From NCBI RefSeq assembly GCF_036014175.1, contig NZ_CP107917.1:1426001-1490000 (forward strand): a DNA stretch of 64,000 nt, read 5' to 3'. Each line of letters starts with the position of its first letter. Within the stretch, counting starts at the first letter, position 1. Made by a program: the position numbers and the translations under genes. Below the pieces are notes generated by a model. That model searched no databases and was not told where the DNA came from. It worked only from the letters and a program-made list of their open reading frames with translations. Of the stretch, positions 56,674 through 64,000 are shown in pieces. The DNA is from Streptomyces sp. NBC_00443 (GTDB lineage: Bacteria > Actinomycetota > Actinomycetes > Streptomycetales > Streptomycetaceae).

Positions 56674-57255
56674 ATGGCTCAGGGAACCTCGTCCGACGAA
56701 CCGGTACCGGCGCGGGCCGCGGACAGCGCCGGTGGCACGCCGTCACCGCCTGTTCCCGCCGCGCCGCCCCTGCCCGCCCCCGCCACTCCCCCAAGGTCCG
56801 GCAGCTCGTCGTCCGACACCGGGCCCGGCTATGCGATGCGCGTGGCGAACGGGTCGTACGACTGGTACCACCGCGCCGCCATCAGGGCCCGTCGCAACTT
56901 CCGGCTCACCGAGACCCTGCTGCTGCTCGTCTCCGCCTCGATCCCGGTGTCGGCGGTCATCTCGCCCGGGACCGCGGAGGTGCCGGCGATCCTGGGCGGC
57001 GTCGTCGTGGTGATCACCGGCCTGCGGTCCGTCTTCCACTGGCAGGACGACTACCTGCGCTTCAGCGAGGCCCGCGAGGCGGTCGAGGCCGAACGCCGCC
57101 TCTACTACACCGGCGCCGAGCCGTACGCCGACCCGGCAGCCCGGGATGGAACGCTCGCCGCCAACGTCACCCGCATCGAGCAGCGGGAGATGGGCACGTG
57201 GATCCAGCTCGCGAGTCCGCGCACGGATGCCACGGGGAACAACGCGCAGTACTGA
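56674..57255 (+). CDS. DUF4231 (SLATT-like) two-helix membrane protein
   Basis: A 193-residue protein. A disordered Pro/Ala/Ser-rich first 50 residues precede WYHRAAIRARRNFRLTETLLLLVSASIPVSAV and VPAILGGVVVVITGLRSVFHWQDDYLRFSEAREAVEAERRLYYTG: two membrane helices and a helical tail, as in the SLATT fold (DUF4231). SLATT proteins are predicted pore-forming effectors in nucleotide-signal defence systems, but many stand alone. No cyclase or SMODS partner is nearby. ATG 56674 behind GGGGGGAG. Confidence 0.8.
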   Translation: MAQGTSSDEPVPARAADSAGGTPSPPVPAAPPLPAPATPPRSGSSSSDTGPGYAMRVANGSYDWYHRAAIRARRNFRLTETLLLLVSASIPVSAVISPGTAEVPAILGGVVVVITGLRSVFHWQDDYLRFSEAREAVEAERRLYYTGAEPYADPAARDGTLAANVTRIEQREMGTWIQLASPRTDATGNNAQY

Positions 57256-57270
57256 ACTCCGCGGCAGCGC

Positions 57271-57948
57271 TCAGGACTTGGCCCTGTCGTGATACGACCG
57301 TCGCGTGTGCTCGGTGTGCTCCCGCATCAGCTGCGTGGCGCCCTGCTCGTCCCGGTCGGTGATCGCGGCGATCATGCCGCGGTGCTCGATCCAGGACTGC
57401 TGCCCGCGCTGACGGGCGACCGGCGTGTAGTACCAGCGCACGCGCCGGTCGACCTGTGCCGCCAGCTCGGCGAGGACCGCGTTGCCCGCCAGGTCCATGA
57501 TCTTCGCGTGGAAGCGGGCGTTGAGGGCGACGGCTGCGTCCACGTCGTCGGCGGCGACGGCCTTCTCGCCCTCCGCGCACAGCTGCTCCAGGGCCGCGAT
57601 GCCGGCGCTGTCGGCGTGGGCGGCGGCGAGACGGGCCGCCTCGGCCTCCAGGAGGGTGCGGACGGTGAGGAGCTGGTCGGCCTCCTCCTCCGTCGGCTCG
57701 TGCACGAACGCGCCCTGCGCGGGCCGCAGATCGACCCAGCCCTCGGTGTTCAGCCGCTGCAGCGCCTCGCGCACCGGCTGCCGGGAAACACCGAGGTGAC
57801 CTGCCAGTTCACTCTCGACCAGATGTTGGCCGGGCTGGAGGGCGCGGGTCGTGATGAGTTCGAGCAGCGCCTCGTAGACGCGGTCGCGCAGCGGGCCGGG
57901 CCGTTCGAGCTTGGGCACCGCACCCTGCGGCAGTCCTGTCGACAACAT
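57271..57948 (-). CDS. GntR-family regulator (FCD/FadR subfamily)
   Basis: A 225-residue repressor: N-terminal winged HTH (LRDRVYEALLELITTRALQPGQHLVESELAGHLGVSRQPVREALQRLNTEGWV) and FCD ligand domain with the metal-site residues in ARFHAKIMDLAGN and RGMIAAITDRDEQGATQLMREHTEH (His/Asp). ATG 57948 behind AGGAGG. It is divergent in role from the oxalate locus 30 kb away, but the same operator core lies in both places, so it probably senses oxalate, formyl-CoA or another carboxylate and controls both. Confidence 0.9.
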   Translation of the reverse strand: MLSTGLPQGAVPKLERPGPLRDRVYEALLELITTRALQPGQHLVESELAGHLGVSRQPVREALQRLNTEGWVDLRPAQGAFVHEPTEEEADQLLTVRTLLEAEAARLAAAHADSAGIAALEQLCAEGEKAVAADDVDAAVALNARFHAKIMDLAGNAVLAELAAQVDRRVRWYYTPVARQRGQQSWIEHRGMIAAITDRDEQGATQLMREHTEHTRRSYHDRAKS

Positions 57949-58016
57949 CGGTCCCCTCCTGGGCGCACACCGGGCGACTGCGTCGCGTAGCCGACCGTCA
58001 CGGAAAGCCAGTATCA

Positions 58017-58036
58017 ATTGTCTTTCGTCTACAGTC
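58017..58036. promoter_or_regulatory. GntR autoregulatory motif
   Basis: TTTCGTCTACAGTC at 58023-58036, preceded by AATTGTC, lies about 70-90 bp before the GntR start. It shares the GTC-K-AC-W-GT core with the sites at 27616-27639 and 60782-60805. Confidence 0.5.
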
Positions 58037-58087
58037 TACGGCGCACAAGGGCCAGGGAACCGAGGAGTTGGCCACATCACACCCGCA

Positions 58088-59026
58088 TCAGGGGCAGCGC
58101 ACGACCTGCCCCGCGTACGACAGGTTGCCGCCGAAGCCGAAGAGCAGCACCGGATCCCCCGTCGAGATCCGCCCCTGTTCCACCAGCTTGGACAGCGCCA
58201 GCGGAATGCTCGCCGCCGAGGTGTTGCCGGACTCGGACACATCCCGCGCGACCACGGCGTTGACCGCGCCGATCTTCTCGGCGAGGGGCTCGATGATGCG
58301 CAGGTTGGCCTGGTGCAGGACGACCCCGGCCAGGTCCATGGGCGCGAGACCCGCCCGCTCGCAGGCCCGGCGGGCGATGGCCGGCAGCTGCGTCGTCGCC
58401 CAGCGGTAGACGCTCTGCCCCTCCTGCGCGAACCGCGCGGGCTGCCCCTCGATGCGCACCGCGTGCCCCATCTCGGGCACCGAACCCCACAGCACCGGCC
58501 CGATGCCGGCCTCGCCGGACGCCTCCACGACGGCCGCGCCGGCCCCGTCGCCGACCAGCACACAGGTCGTACGGTCGCTCCAGTCGGTCACGTCGGACAT
58601 CTTGTCGGCGCCGATCACCAGCGCGCGGACCGCGGCTCCCGCCCGTACGGCGTGGTCGGCGGTGGCCAGGGCGTGGGTGAACCCGGCGCAGACGACGTTG
58701 ATGTCCATCGCGGCGGGCGACGGGATTCCGATGCGGGCCGCGACGCGGGCGGCCATGTTCGGGGAGCGGTCGATGGCTGTGGAGGTGGCGACCAGGACCA
58801 GGTCGATGTCGCTGGGCGCGAGGCCCGCCGCCGCGAGCGCCTTGGCGGCGGCGTGCGCGGCCAGTTCGTCGACGGGCTCGTCGGGCCCGGCGATGTGACG
58901 CGTACGGATGCCCACCCGGGAGGTGATCCACTCGTCACTGGTGTCGACCATGCCCGCCAGTTCCTCGTTGGTGAGCACCCTGGCGGGCTGATAGTGGCCG
59001 ACTGCGGCGATGCGCGAGCCGTTCAT
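58088..59026 (-). CDS. 3-oxoacyl-ACP synthase III (KAS III)-like protein
   Basis: A 312-residue FabH-type thiolase-fold enzyme with the full triad: Cys in DINVVCAGFTHAL, His in VVLHQANLRI and Asn in SGNTSAASIP. It would condense an acyl-CoA with a malonyl carrier, or act as an acyltransferase. No acyl carrier or fatty acid genes adjoin, and it lies between the GntR and OFA transporter genes, so its link to formate metabolism is unclear. ATG 59026 behind a weak GGGGA. Confidence 0.9.
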   Translation of the reverse strand: MNGSRIAAVGHYQPARVLTNEELAGMVDTSDEWITSRVGIRTRHIAGPDEPVDELAAHAAAKALAAAGLAPSDIDLVLVATSTAIDRSPNMAARVAARIGIPSPAAMDINVVCAGFTHALATADHAVRAGAAVRALVIGADKMSDVTDWSDRTTCVLVGDGAGAAVVEASGEAGIGPVLWGSVPEMGHAVRIEGQPARFAQEGQSVYRWATTQLPAIARRACERAGLAPMDLAGVVLHQANLRIIEPLAEKIGAVNAVVARDVSESGNTSAASIPLALSKLVEQGRISTGDPVLLFGFGGNLSYAGQVVRCP

Positions 59027-59175
59027 CGTTGGTGATCCCCTCGAACATCGGATAGCGGGATTCACCAGTCTGATCAGTGACTCGCGGGTACGGCTGCAAG
59101 TGATGCCACAGGAATCGGGCGCCCGTGTTGTCGGCTTCTATCAGACCATCGGACGCCCGAACACTTCTCGAACGC

Positions 59176-59304
59176 CTACCCGGTGAACAGCTGCGTCGCC
59201 TTCTGTACGAGTTCGTAGAGCCCGTACGCGAGCGGTACCCCCACCCACACCCAGGCGAAGGCGATCAGGCCCCGCCGGTTAGGCGGACTGCTGTCGCTGG
59301 ACAT
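59176..59304 (-). CDS. MFS transporter small subunit (42 residues)
   Basis: A 42-residue protein: MSSDSSPPNRRGLIAFAWVW, then a single hydrophobic helix (VGVPLAYGLYELVQ) and a short amphipathic end. It overlaps the end of the OFA transporter gene by 26 nt. Small single-helix partners of this kind are found next to OFA transporters in Streptomyces, and the context supports that assignment. ATG 59304 has GGAGG upstream. Too short to be found by usual length cut-offs. Confidence 0.85.
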   Translation of the reverse strand: MSSDSSPPNRRGLIAFAWVWVGVPLAYGLYELVQKATQLFTG

Positions 59305-60622
59305 CTGCGGCCTCCTTCGGCGCCGGGGCGGAGGTGGGGGACGGGACGTGGTGGCGGGGGTGGACGGGGCGGACGAACTCGTTGGCGACGAAGCCGACGG
59401 CGAGCAGCCCGATCATGATGAACAGGGACATCGTGTACAGGGACGAGCCGTCCTTGCCCGCCTCCTCCTGCCGGTCGGCGATCCAGTTCACGATCAGCGG
59501 TCCGAGGACGCCGGCCGTGGACCAGGCGGTGAGCAGCCGCCCGTGGATGGCGCCCACCTGGTAGGTGCCGAAGAGGTCCTTCAGATAGGCGGGGATCGTC
59601 GCGAAGCCGCCGCCGTAGAAGGAGAGGATCACCAGCGCGCACAGGATGAACAGCGGCTTCGACGAGTCACCGGCCAGCGCGATCAGCCCGTACATCAGCG
59701 CGCCCACGCCCAGGTAGAGGCGGTAGATGTTCCTGCGTCCGATCAGGTCGGAGGTCGACGACCAGCCGATCCGGCCCGCCATGTTCGCGGCGGACAACAG
59801 GGCGACGAAGCCCGCGGCGGCCGACACCGACACCGGCGTGGAGGTGTTCGCGAAGAAGTCCGTGATCATCGGGGCGGCCTTCTCCAGGATGCCGATGCCC
59901 GCGGTCACGTTCATGCAGAGCACGATCCACAGAAGCCAGAACTGCGGGGTGCGCACGGCGTTGCGGGCGGACACCTGCGGTCCGTCGAAGGCGCCGGGCC
60001 CGTCCCCGGCCGGCTTCTCCGTGCGCGGCACGCGGACCAGCAGCACGCCGAGCAGCATGAAGACGGAGTACGACAGGCCGTGCACCAGGAACGCCATCGC
60101 GATCCCGGAGCTGTCGCTGCCGAACGACTCCAGCATCTGTGCCGACCAGGGCGAGGCGATGAGTGCGCCGCCGCCGAAGCCCATGATGGCGATGCCGGTG
60201 GCCATGCCGGGCCGGTCCGGGAACCACTTGATCAGCGTCGAGACCGGGGAGATGTAGCCGATGCCGAGGCCGATCCCACCGACGAAGCCGTAGCCGAAAA
60301 CGATCAGCCAGTACTGCTCGGTCGCCGCGCCCAGCGCGGAGAGCAGGAAGCCGGACGAGAAGCAGATCAGGGCGACCGTCATCGCCCAGCGCGGCCCGTT
60401 GCGCTCCACCAGCGTGCCGCCGAACGCGGCCGACAGACCGAGCATGACGATGCCGAGCTGGAACGGCAGTGCGCTCTGCGTGCCGCTGAGGCCGAGGGCG
60501 GATTCGAGCGGCGGCTTGAACACGCTCCAGGCGTAGGCCTGGCCGATGGACAGATGGACCGACAGAGCGGCGGGCGGAACCAGCCAGCGGCTCCATCCCG
60601 GGGGTGCGACCGGTGGACTCAT
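59279..60622 (-). CDS. OFA-family MFS transporter (oxalate/formate type), third copy
   Basis: A 447-residue, 12-helix transporter: AALSVHLSIGQAYAWSVFKPPLESALG (OFA helix 1), GGTLVERNGPRWAM, GLGIGYISPVSTLIKWFPDRPGMATGIAIMGFGGGA, and FYGGGFATIPAYLKDLFGTYQVGAIHGRLLTAWS. It is distinct from the tandem pair at 32.9-35.7 kb and closer to OxlT-like members. ATG 60622 is preferred; a 51-residue upstream extension looks non-coding. Its promoter holds the GntR-type motif, and the small subunit overlaps its end. Probably exports formate or imports oxalate. Confidence 0.9.
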   Translation of the reverse strand: MSPPVAPPGWSRWLVPPAALSVHLSIGQAYAWSVFKPPLESALGLSGTQSALPFQLGIVMLGLSAAFGGTLVERNGPRWAMTVALICFSSGFLLSALGAATEQYWLIVFGYGFVGGIGLGIGYISPVSTLIKWFPDRPGMATGIAIMGFGGGALIASPWSAQMLESFGSDSSGIAMAFLVHGLSYSVFMLLGVLLVRVPRTEKPAGDGPGAFDGPQVSARNAVRTPQFWLLWIVLCMNVTAGIGILEKAAPMITDFFANTSTPVSVSAAAGFVALLSAANMAGRIGWSSTSDLIGRRNIYRLYLGVGALMYGLIALAGDSSKPLFILCALVILSFYGGGFATIPAYLKDLFGTYQVGAIHGRLLTAWSTAGVLGPLIVNWIADRQEEAGKDGSSLYTMSLFIMIGLLAVGFVANEFVRPVHPRHHVPSPTSAPAPKEAADVQRQQSA

Positions 60623-60781
60623 GATCCCGAACGGTAGGGAGCAAGAGGGAAGTTGAGAAGGCGGCACGTCGACCGTATGCGGTGAGCGGTATGCGGCACG
60701 CGACGAACGGTCGAACACCGTCCGGGAATGCGGCGGAAGGTGCGGGTGCGTGCGCGAACCCTTGCTGACCCCCAATCCATA

Positions 60782-60805
60782 CTGTAGACAATATTCCGTC
60801 GACAG
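60782..60805. promoter_or_regulatory. GntR-type operator between OFA transporter and panE-like genes
   Basis: CTGTAGAC-N8-GTCGACAG, arms complementary at 7 of 8 positions, in the divergent 261-bp region. The right part TATTCCGTCGACAG closely matches TATTCGTCGACTG of the sucC/lyase site. It can regulate both the transporter and the panE-formate dehydrogenase operon. Confidence 0.6.
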
Positions 60806-60883
60806 GATTCGACAGTCTCACTGCTGTCGGACCTTTCCCAGTCACCTCCGCGGTACTCCCTCGACCGAACGGAGCGTTCCGAA

Positions 60884-61855
60884 GTGAAAGTTGCAGTCCT
60901 CGGCGCCGGTGCCATCGGCGCCTACGTCGGAGCCGCGCTCCATCGCGCGGGCGCCGACGTGCACCTCATCGCCCGTGGACCGCATCTCGCGGCCATGAGG
61001 CAGCACGGAGTGCGGGTGCTCAGTCCGCGCGGCGACTTCACCGCCCGCGCACACGCGACCGACGATCCGGCCGAAGTCGGTCCGGTCGACTACGTCTTTC
61101 TGGGCCTGAAGGCCAACTCGTACGCGGCGTGCGGGCCGCTCATCGAGCCCCTTCTGCACGACACCACGGCGGTCGTGGCCGCCCAGAACGGCATCCCCTG
61201 GTGGTACTTCCACCGCCACGGCGGCCCCCACGACGGCCACCGCATCGAAAGTGTCGACCCGGACGGCGCGGTCAGTGCGGTGCTCGCGCCCGAACGGGCC
61301 ATCGGCTGTGTCGTGTACGCCGCGACCGAGCTCGAAGGGCCCGGGGTCGTACGGCACCTGGAAGGCACCCGGTTCTCCGTCGGCGAGCCCGACCGCAGCG
61401 TGTCCAGGCGCTGTCTGGACCTCGGCGAAGCAATGATCGCCGGTGGCCTGAAGTGCCCCGTCGAGCCGGACCTGCGCAACGACATCTGGCTCAAACTGCT
61501 CGGCAACATCTCCTTCAACCCGATCAGCGCGCTGGCCCGCGCCACCATGCGGCAGATGTGCCTGCACGGCGGCACCCGCAAGGTCATCGAGATCATGATG
61601 ACCGAGACGCTCTCGGTCGCCGAGGCCCTCGGCTGCGACGTCGGCGTCTCCATCGAGCGCCGCCTCGCGGGCGCCGAGCGGGTCGGCGACCACCGCACCT
61701 CCACGCTCCAGGACCTGGAGCGCGGCAAGCCGCTCGAACTCGACGTACTCCTCGCGGCGGTCGTCGAGTTGGCGGAGATCACCGGCGTGGAGGTGCCCAC
61801 CCTGCGCACCGTGCACGCCATCTCGGACCTGCTCGCGCTGAGGAGCGCCGCATGA
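60884..61855 (+). CDS. 2-dehydropantoate 2-reductase (ApbA/PanE)-like protein
   Basis: A 323-residue ketopantoate reductase-fold protein: MKVAVLGAGAIGAYVGAALHRAGADVHLIARG (NADP fold), FLGLKANSYAACGPLIEPLL, AQNGIPWWYFHRHGG, and the C-terminal LRNDIWLKLLGNISFNPISALARAT (Lys/Asn catalytic region) and RTSTLQDLERGKPLELDVL. Located in a formate dehydrogenase operon under a GntR-type site, it may reduce a 2-oxo acid other than ketopantoate, or serve CoA supply for the formyl-CoA pathway; both are guesses. Confidence 0.87.
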   Translation: MKVAVLGAGAIGAYVGAALHRAGADVHLIARGPHLAAMRQHGVRVLSPRGDFTARAHATDDPAEVGPVDYVFLGLKANSYAACGPLIEPLLHDTTAVVAAQNGIPWWYFHRHGGPHDGHRIESVDPDGAVSAVLAPERAIGCVVYAATELEGPGVVRHLEGTRFSVGEPDRSVSRRCLDLGEAMIAGGLKCPVEPDLRNDIWLKLLGNISFNPISALARATMRQMCLHGGTRKVIEIMMTETLSVAEALGCDVGVSIERRLAGAERVGDHRTSTLQDLERGKPLELDVLLAAVVELAEITGVEVPTLRTVHAISDLLALRSAA

Positions 61856-61866
61856 GGAGCGCCGTA
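61839..61866. repeat. 14-bp tandem duplication at the panE-like/fdh junction
   Basis: TGAGGAGCGCCGCA followed by TGAGGAGCGCCGTA. Without one copy the panE-like stop and fdh start would overlap as ATGA; the duplication moved the start 11 bases past the stop and doubled the ribosome site. Confidence 0.85.
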
Positions 61867-63791
61867 TGAGCAAACGCGACCGTACTCCGAAGACGTACAC
61901 CCGGCTGACGCATCCGCTCGTCCGGGACTCCCGCGACGAGCCGTTCCGGCGGGCGAGTTGGGAAGAGGCACTGGAGCGGGCGGCCCGCGGCCTTGCGGCG
62001 GCCCGCGGCGCGTTCGGCATGTTCTCCTGCGCCCGGGCCACCAACGAGATGAACTACGTCGCCCAGAAGTTCGCCCGCGTCGTGATGGGCACCAACAACG
62101 TCGACTCCTGCAACCGCACCTGCCACGCACCCAGCGTGGCCGGCCTGTCGGCGGCCTTCGGTTCGGGCGGGGGCACCTCCTCGTACGAGGAGATCGAGCA
62201 CACCGACGTCATCGTGATGTGGGGCTCCAACGCACGCTTCGCGCACCCGATCTTCTTCCAGCACGCACTCAAGGGCATCAGGAACGGCGCCCGCATGTAC
62301 GCCGTCGACCCGCGCCGCACCTCCACCGCCGAGTGGGCGGAGAGCTGGCTCGGCCTGAACGTCGGCACCGACATCCCGATGGCGCACGCGATCGGCCGCG
62401 AGATCATCCACGCCGGACTGGCCAACGAGGCCTTCATCGAGCGGGCGACCAGCGGCTTCGAGGAGTACAAGGCGCTCGTCGAGCCGTGGACGCTGTCCCT
62501 CGCCGAGAAGGTCACGGGCGTACCGGCCGCCGCCATCCGCGAGCTGGCCCACGCCTACGCCCGCGCCGAGCGCGCCCAGCTGTGCTGGACCCTCGGCATC
62601 ACCGAGCACCACAACGGCACCGACAACGTGCGCGCGCTGATCAACCTGTCCCTGCTGACGGGCCATGTGGGGCGGTACGGCTCGGGCCTGCAGCCCCTGC
62701 GCGGGCAGAACAACGTACAGGGCGGCGGCGACATGGGCGCCATCCCCAACCGCCTCCCCGGCTTCCAGGACATCCTGGACTCCGACTCCCGGCTGAAGTT
62801 CGAGTCGGCGTGGGACACCGTCATCCAGCCCCACTACGGCCTCAACCTCACCGAGATGTTCGAGGCGATGGAGGAGGGCACGCTCAAGGCCGTCTACTGC
62901 ATCGGCGAGAACCCGGCGCAGTCGGAGGCGGACAGCGAGCAGGCCGTACGGCGGATGCGGCAGCTGGACTTCCTCGTCGTCCAGGACATCTTCCTGACGA
63001 AGACGGCCGAGCTGGCCGACGTCATCCTCCCGGCCACCGCCGGGTGGGCCGAGACCGAGGGCACAACCACCAACAGCGAACGGCGGGTTCAGCGGGTCCG
63101 GCGGGCGGTCACCCCGCCCGGCGAGGCGCGCGAGGACATCGACATCATCTGCGAACTGGCGGCCAGGCTCGGCCACGAGTGGAAGTACGCCGACGCCGAA
63201 GCCGTCTGGAACGAGCTCAGGTCGGTGTCGCCGGACCACTACGGGATGACGTACGAACGCCTGGCGGAGCACCAGGGCATCCAGTGGCCGTGCCCGAGCA
63301 CGGAGCAGCTGGAACCTACCTATCTGCACGGCCGGTTGTGGGAGCCGGACCCGGACCGGCGCGGGATGGCGGCGCCCTTCGGGATCGTCCAGCACGATCC
63401 GCCGGTCGACCTCACCGACGAGGAGTTCCCGATCCGGCTCACCACCGGGCGACGGCTCGACTCCTACAACACCGGTGTGCAGAGCGGGAGTTTCGCCTCC
63501 CCGCTGCGGCGCGGCGAGTACGTGGAGCTGTGCCCGGAGGACGCCGAGCGGTACGGGGTCGTGGTCGGCGAGGAGGTCCGGGTGAGCTCGCGGCGCGGTT
63601 CGGTCGTCGCGCCGGTGTGGGTGGACACCGCGCTGCGGCCCGGGCTCGCCTTCATGACCATGCACTTTCCCGACGAGGTGGACACCAACCAGCTGACGAT
63701 CGAGGCGAACTGCCCGATCGCGGGGACGGCGGAGTTCAAGGCGTCGGCGATCCGGATCGAGAAGCTCCCCGTCGCGACCATCGTGAGGTGA
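61866..63791 (+). CDS. Molybdopterin formate dehydrogenase catalytic subunit (Cys type, no N-terminal Fe-S domain)
   Basis: A 641-residue molybdopterin oxidoreductase. The active-site stretch NVDSCNRTCHAPSVAGLSAAFG matches FdhF-type enzymes with Cys in place of selenocysteine and the following His. Later cofactor contacts are VMWGSNARFAHPI, AVDPRRTSTAEWAESW, GQNNVQGGGDMG and the C-terminal FPIRLTTGRRLDSYNTGVQSG. The protein begins at TRLTHPLVRD...SWEEAL, which normally follows a [4Fe-4S] domain of about 60 residues; that domain is missing, so electrons must pass to another subunit. ATG 61866 has GAGGAG. Oxidises formate to CO2 as the last step of oxalate breakdown. Confidence 0.9.
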   Translation: MSKRDRTPKTYTRLTHPLVRDSRDEPFRRASWEEALERAARGLAAARGAFGMFSCARATNEMNYVAQKFARVVMGTNNVDSCNRTCHAPSVAGLSAAFGSGGGTSSYEEIEHTDVIVMWGSNARFAHPIFFQHALKGIRNGARMYAVDPRRTSTAEWAESWLGLNVGTDIPMAHAIGREIIHAGLANEAFIERATSGFEEYKALVEPWTLSLAEKVTGVPAAAIRELAHAYARAERAQLCWTLGITEHHNGTDNVRALINLSLLTGHVGRYGSGLQPLRGQNNVQGGGDMGAIPNRLPGFQDILDSDSRLKFESAWDTVIQPHYGLNLTEMFEAMEEGTLKAVYCIGENPAQSEADSEQAVRRMRQLDFLVVQDIFLTKTAELADVILPATAGWAETEGTTTNSERRVQRVRRAVTPPGEAREDIDIICELAARLGHEWKYADAEAVWNELRSVSPDHYGMTYERLAEHQGIQWPCPSTEQLEPTYLHGRLWEPDPDRRGMAAPFGIVQHDPPVDLTDEEFPIRLTTGRRLDSYNTGVQSGSFASPLRRGEYVELCPEDAERYGVVVGEEVRVSSRRGSVVAPVWVDTALRPGLAFMTMHFPDEVDTNQLTIEANCPIAGTAEFKASAIRIEKLPVATIVR

Positions 63792-63796
63792 CATAA

Positions 63797-64000
63797 GTGG
63801 ACCTGCACTTCGGCGACAGCAAACCGACGGACGACGAACGGGCCGCCGTCGACGCCCTGTTGGGCCCGCCGGAGTCCTCCTGGGAGGGCGCCGACCGCTC
63901 CGACGCGGACCTGAGGTGGGCCCGGGGCGGGCGGGAGGCCCGGGACCGCCGCGACCTGCTGTTGCCGGGGCTGCACGCGATCAACGACCGGGTCGGCTGG
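63797..64000 (+). CDS. NAD(P)H-dependent oxidoreductase subunit E/FdsG-FdsB-like (N-terminal part, cut by edge)
   Basis: GTG 63797 (five bases after the formate dehydrogenase stop, behind GTGAGGTGACA) opens a frame to the window edge: VDLHFGDSKPTDDERAAVDA, then LLGPPESSWEG and LLPGLHAINDRVGW. The last part resembles the start of the NuoE-type thioredoxin-like [2Fe-2S] domain (L..L..V....GW). It would link the catalytic subunit to NAD+ as part of a soluble formate dehydrogenase complex. Only 68 codons are visible. Confidence 0.75.
   Translation, partial: MDLHFGDSKPTDDERAAVDALLGPPESSWEGADRSDADLRWARGGREARDRRDLLLPGLHAINDRVGW

Overview
The window is high-GC actinobacterial chromosome, most likely from a Streptomyces. 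Genes show strong G/C bias at third codon positions, many GTG and a few TTG starts, ATGA/GTGA stop-start overlaps, twin-arginine leaders and Streptomyces-type gene families. From memory, parts resemble the S. coelicolor SCO658x (oxalate, fusB) and SCO6650-6655 (GTP cyclohydrolase/PTPS homologue) regions; no search was run. No phage, insertion sequence or CRISPR array was seen. The only RNA gene found is one tRNA-Leu(GAG).

Layout. (1) 1-9.2 kb: a saccharopine dehydrogenase-like/FAD oxidoreductase pair beside an unusual purine-derived cluster. That cluster holds a GTP cyclohydrolase II with the Met substitution linked to formyl-retaining activity, a divergent creatininase/ArfB-like amidohydrolase, a PTPS-like protein, a glycosyltransferase, a methyltransferase, a flippase-like membrane protein, a zinc-less MDR reductase and a CDP-alcohol phosphatidyltransferase. 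(2) 9.3-14.8 kb: a five-gene unit, GNAT / solute-binding lipoprotein / DppB-DppC fused permease / MFS / GNAT, with no ATPase gene. (3) 15-22.3 kb: a secreted beta-helix (GH55-like) protein with a CebR-like box, an EF-G paralogue, a ferredoxin/P450 pair and a MarR regulator with a perfect operator, then DUF1801 and the tRNA. Three genes here carry single-base indels in G/C runs. (4) 22.4-35.7 kb: a DUF2254 membrane protein, then an oxalate/formyl-CoA locus. It has sucCD paralogues and an aldehyde dehydrogenase divergent from a ThDP lyase, Frc-type CoA transferase, ADP-forming acyl-CoA ligase and two tandem OFA transporters. (5) 35.7-45.1 kb: an actinobacterial 'ebo' operon (inositol-phosphate synthase + UbiA, sugar isomerase, EboA, EboB, EboE, EboF) plus a Tat-exported isomerase-fold protein. 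(6) 45.2-56.4 kb: a sugar operon (ROK regulator, RbsABC-type ABC transporter, Gfo/Idh oxidoreductase, isomerase) and a giant secreted dehydrogenase/PKD/ThuA/3-keto-disaccharide hydrolase protein. (7) 56.7-64 kb: a SLATT-like protein, GntR regulator, KAS III-like enzyme, OFA transporter with a 42-residue small subunit, PanE-like reductase, and a formate dehydrogenase with its diaphorase subunit (cut by the window edge).

How they work together. Regions 4 and 7 look like one scheme: oxalate is imported, activated and decarboxylated to formyl-CoA, and the released formate is oxidised to CO2 with NAD+. A related GTC-K-AC-W-G motif occurs in the sucC/lyase, gntR and transporter/panE promoters, which suggests the GntR protein links them. 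Region 6 looks like catabolism of a glycoside through 3-keto intermediates. It is probably controlled by the ROK protein through an operator found both at its own promoter and at the giant secreted enzyme gene.

The most interesting candidates for undescribed biology are the formyl-retaining cyclohydrolase/creatininase/PTPS cluster and the ebo operon with its inositol-phosphate synthase and in-frame minisatellites.
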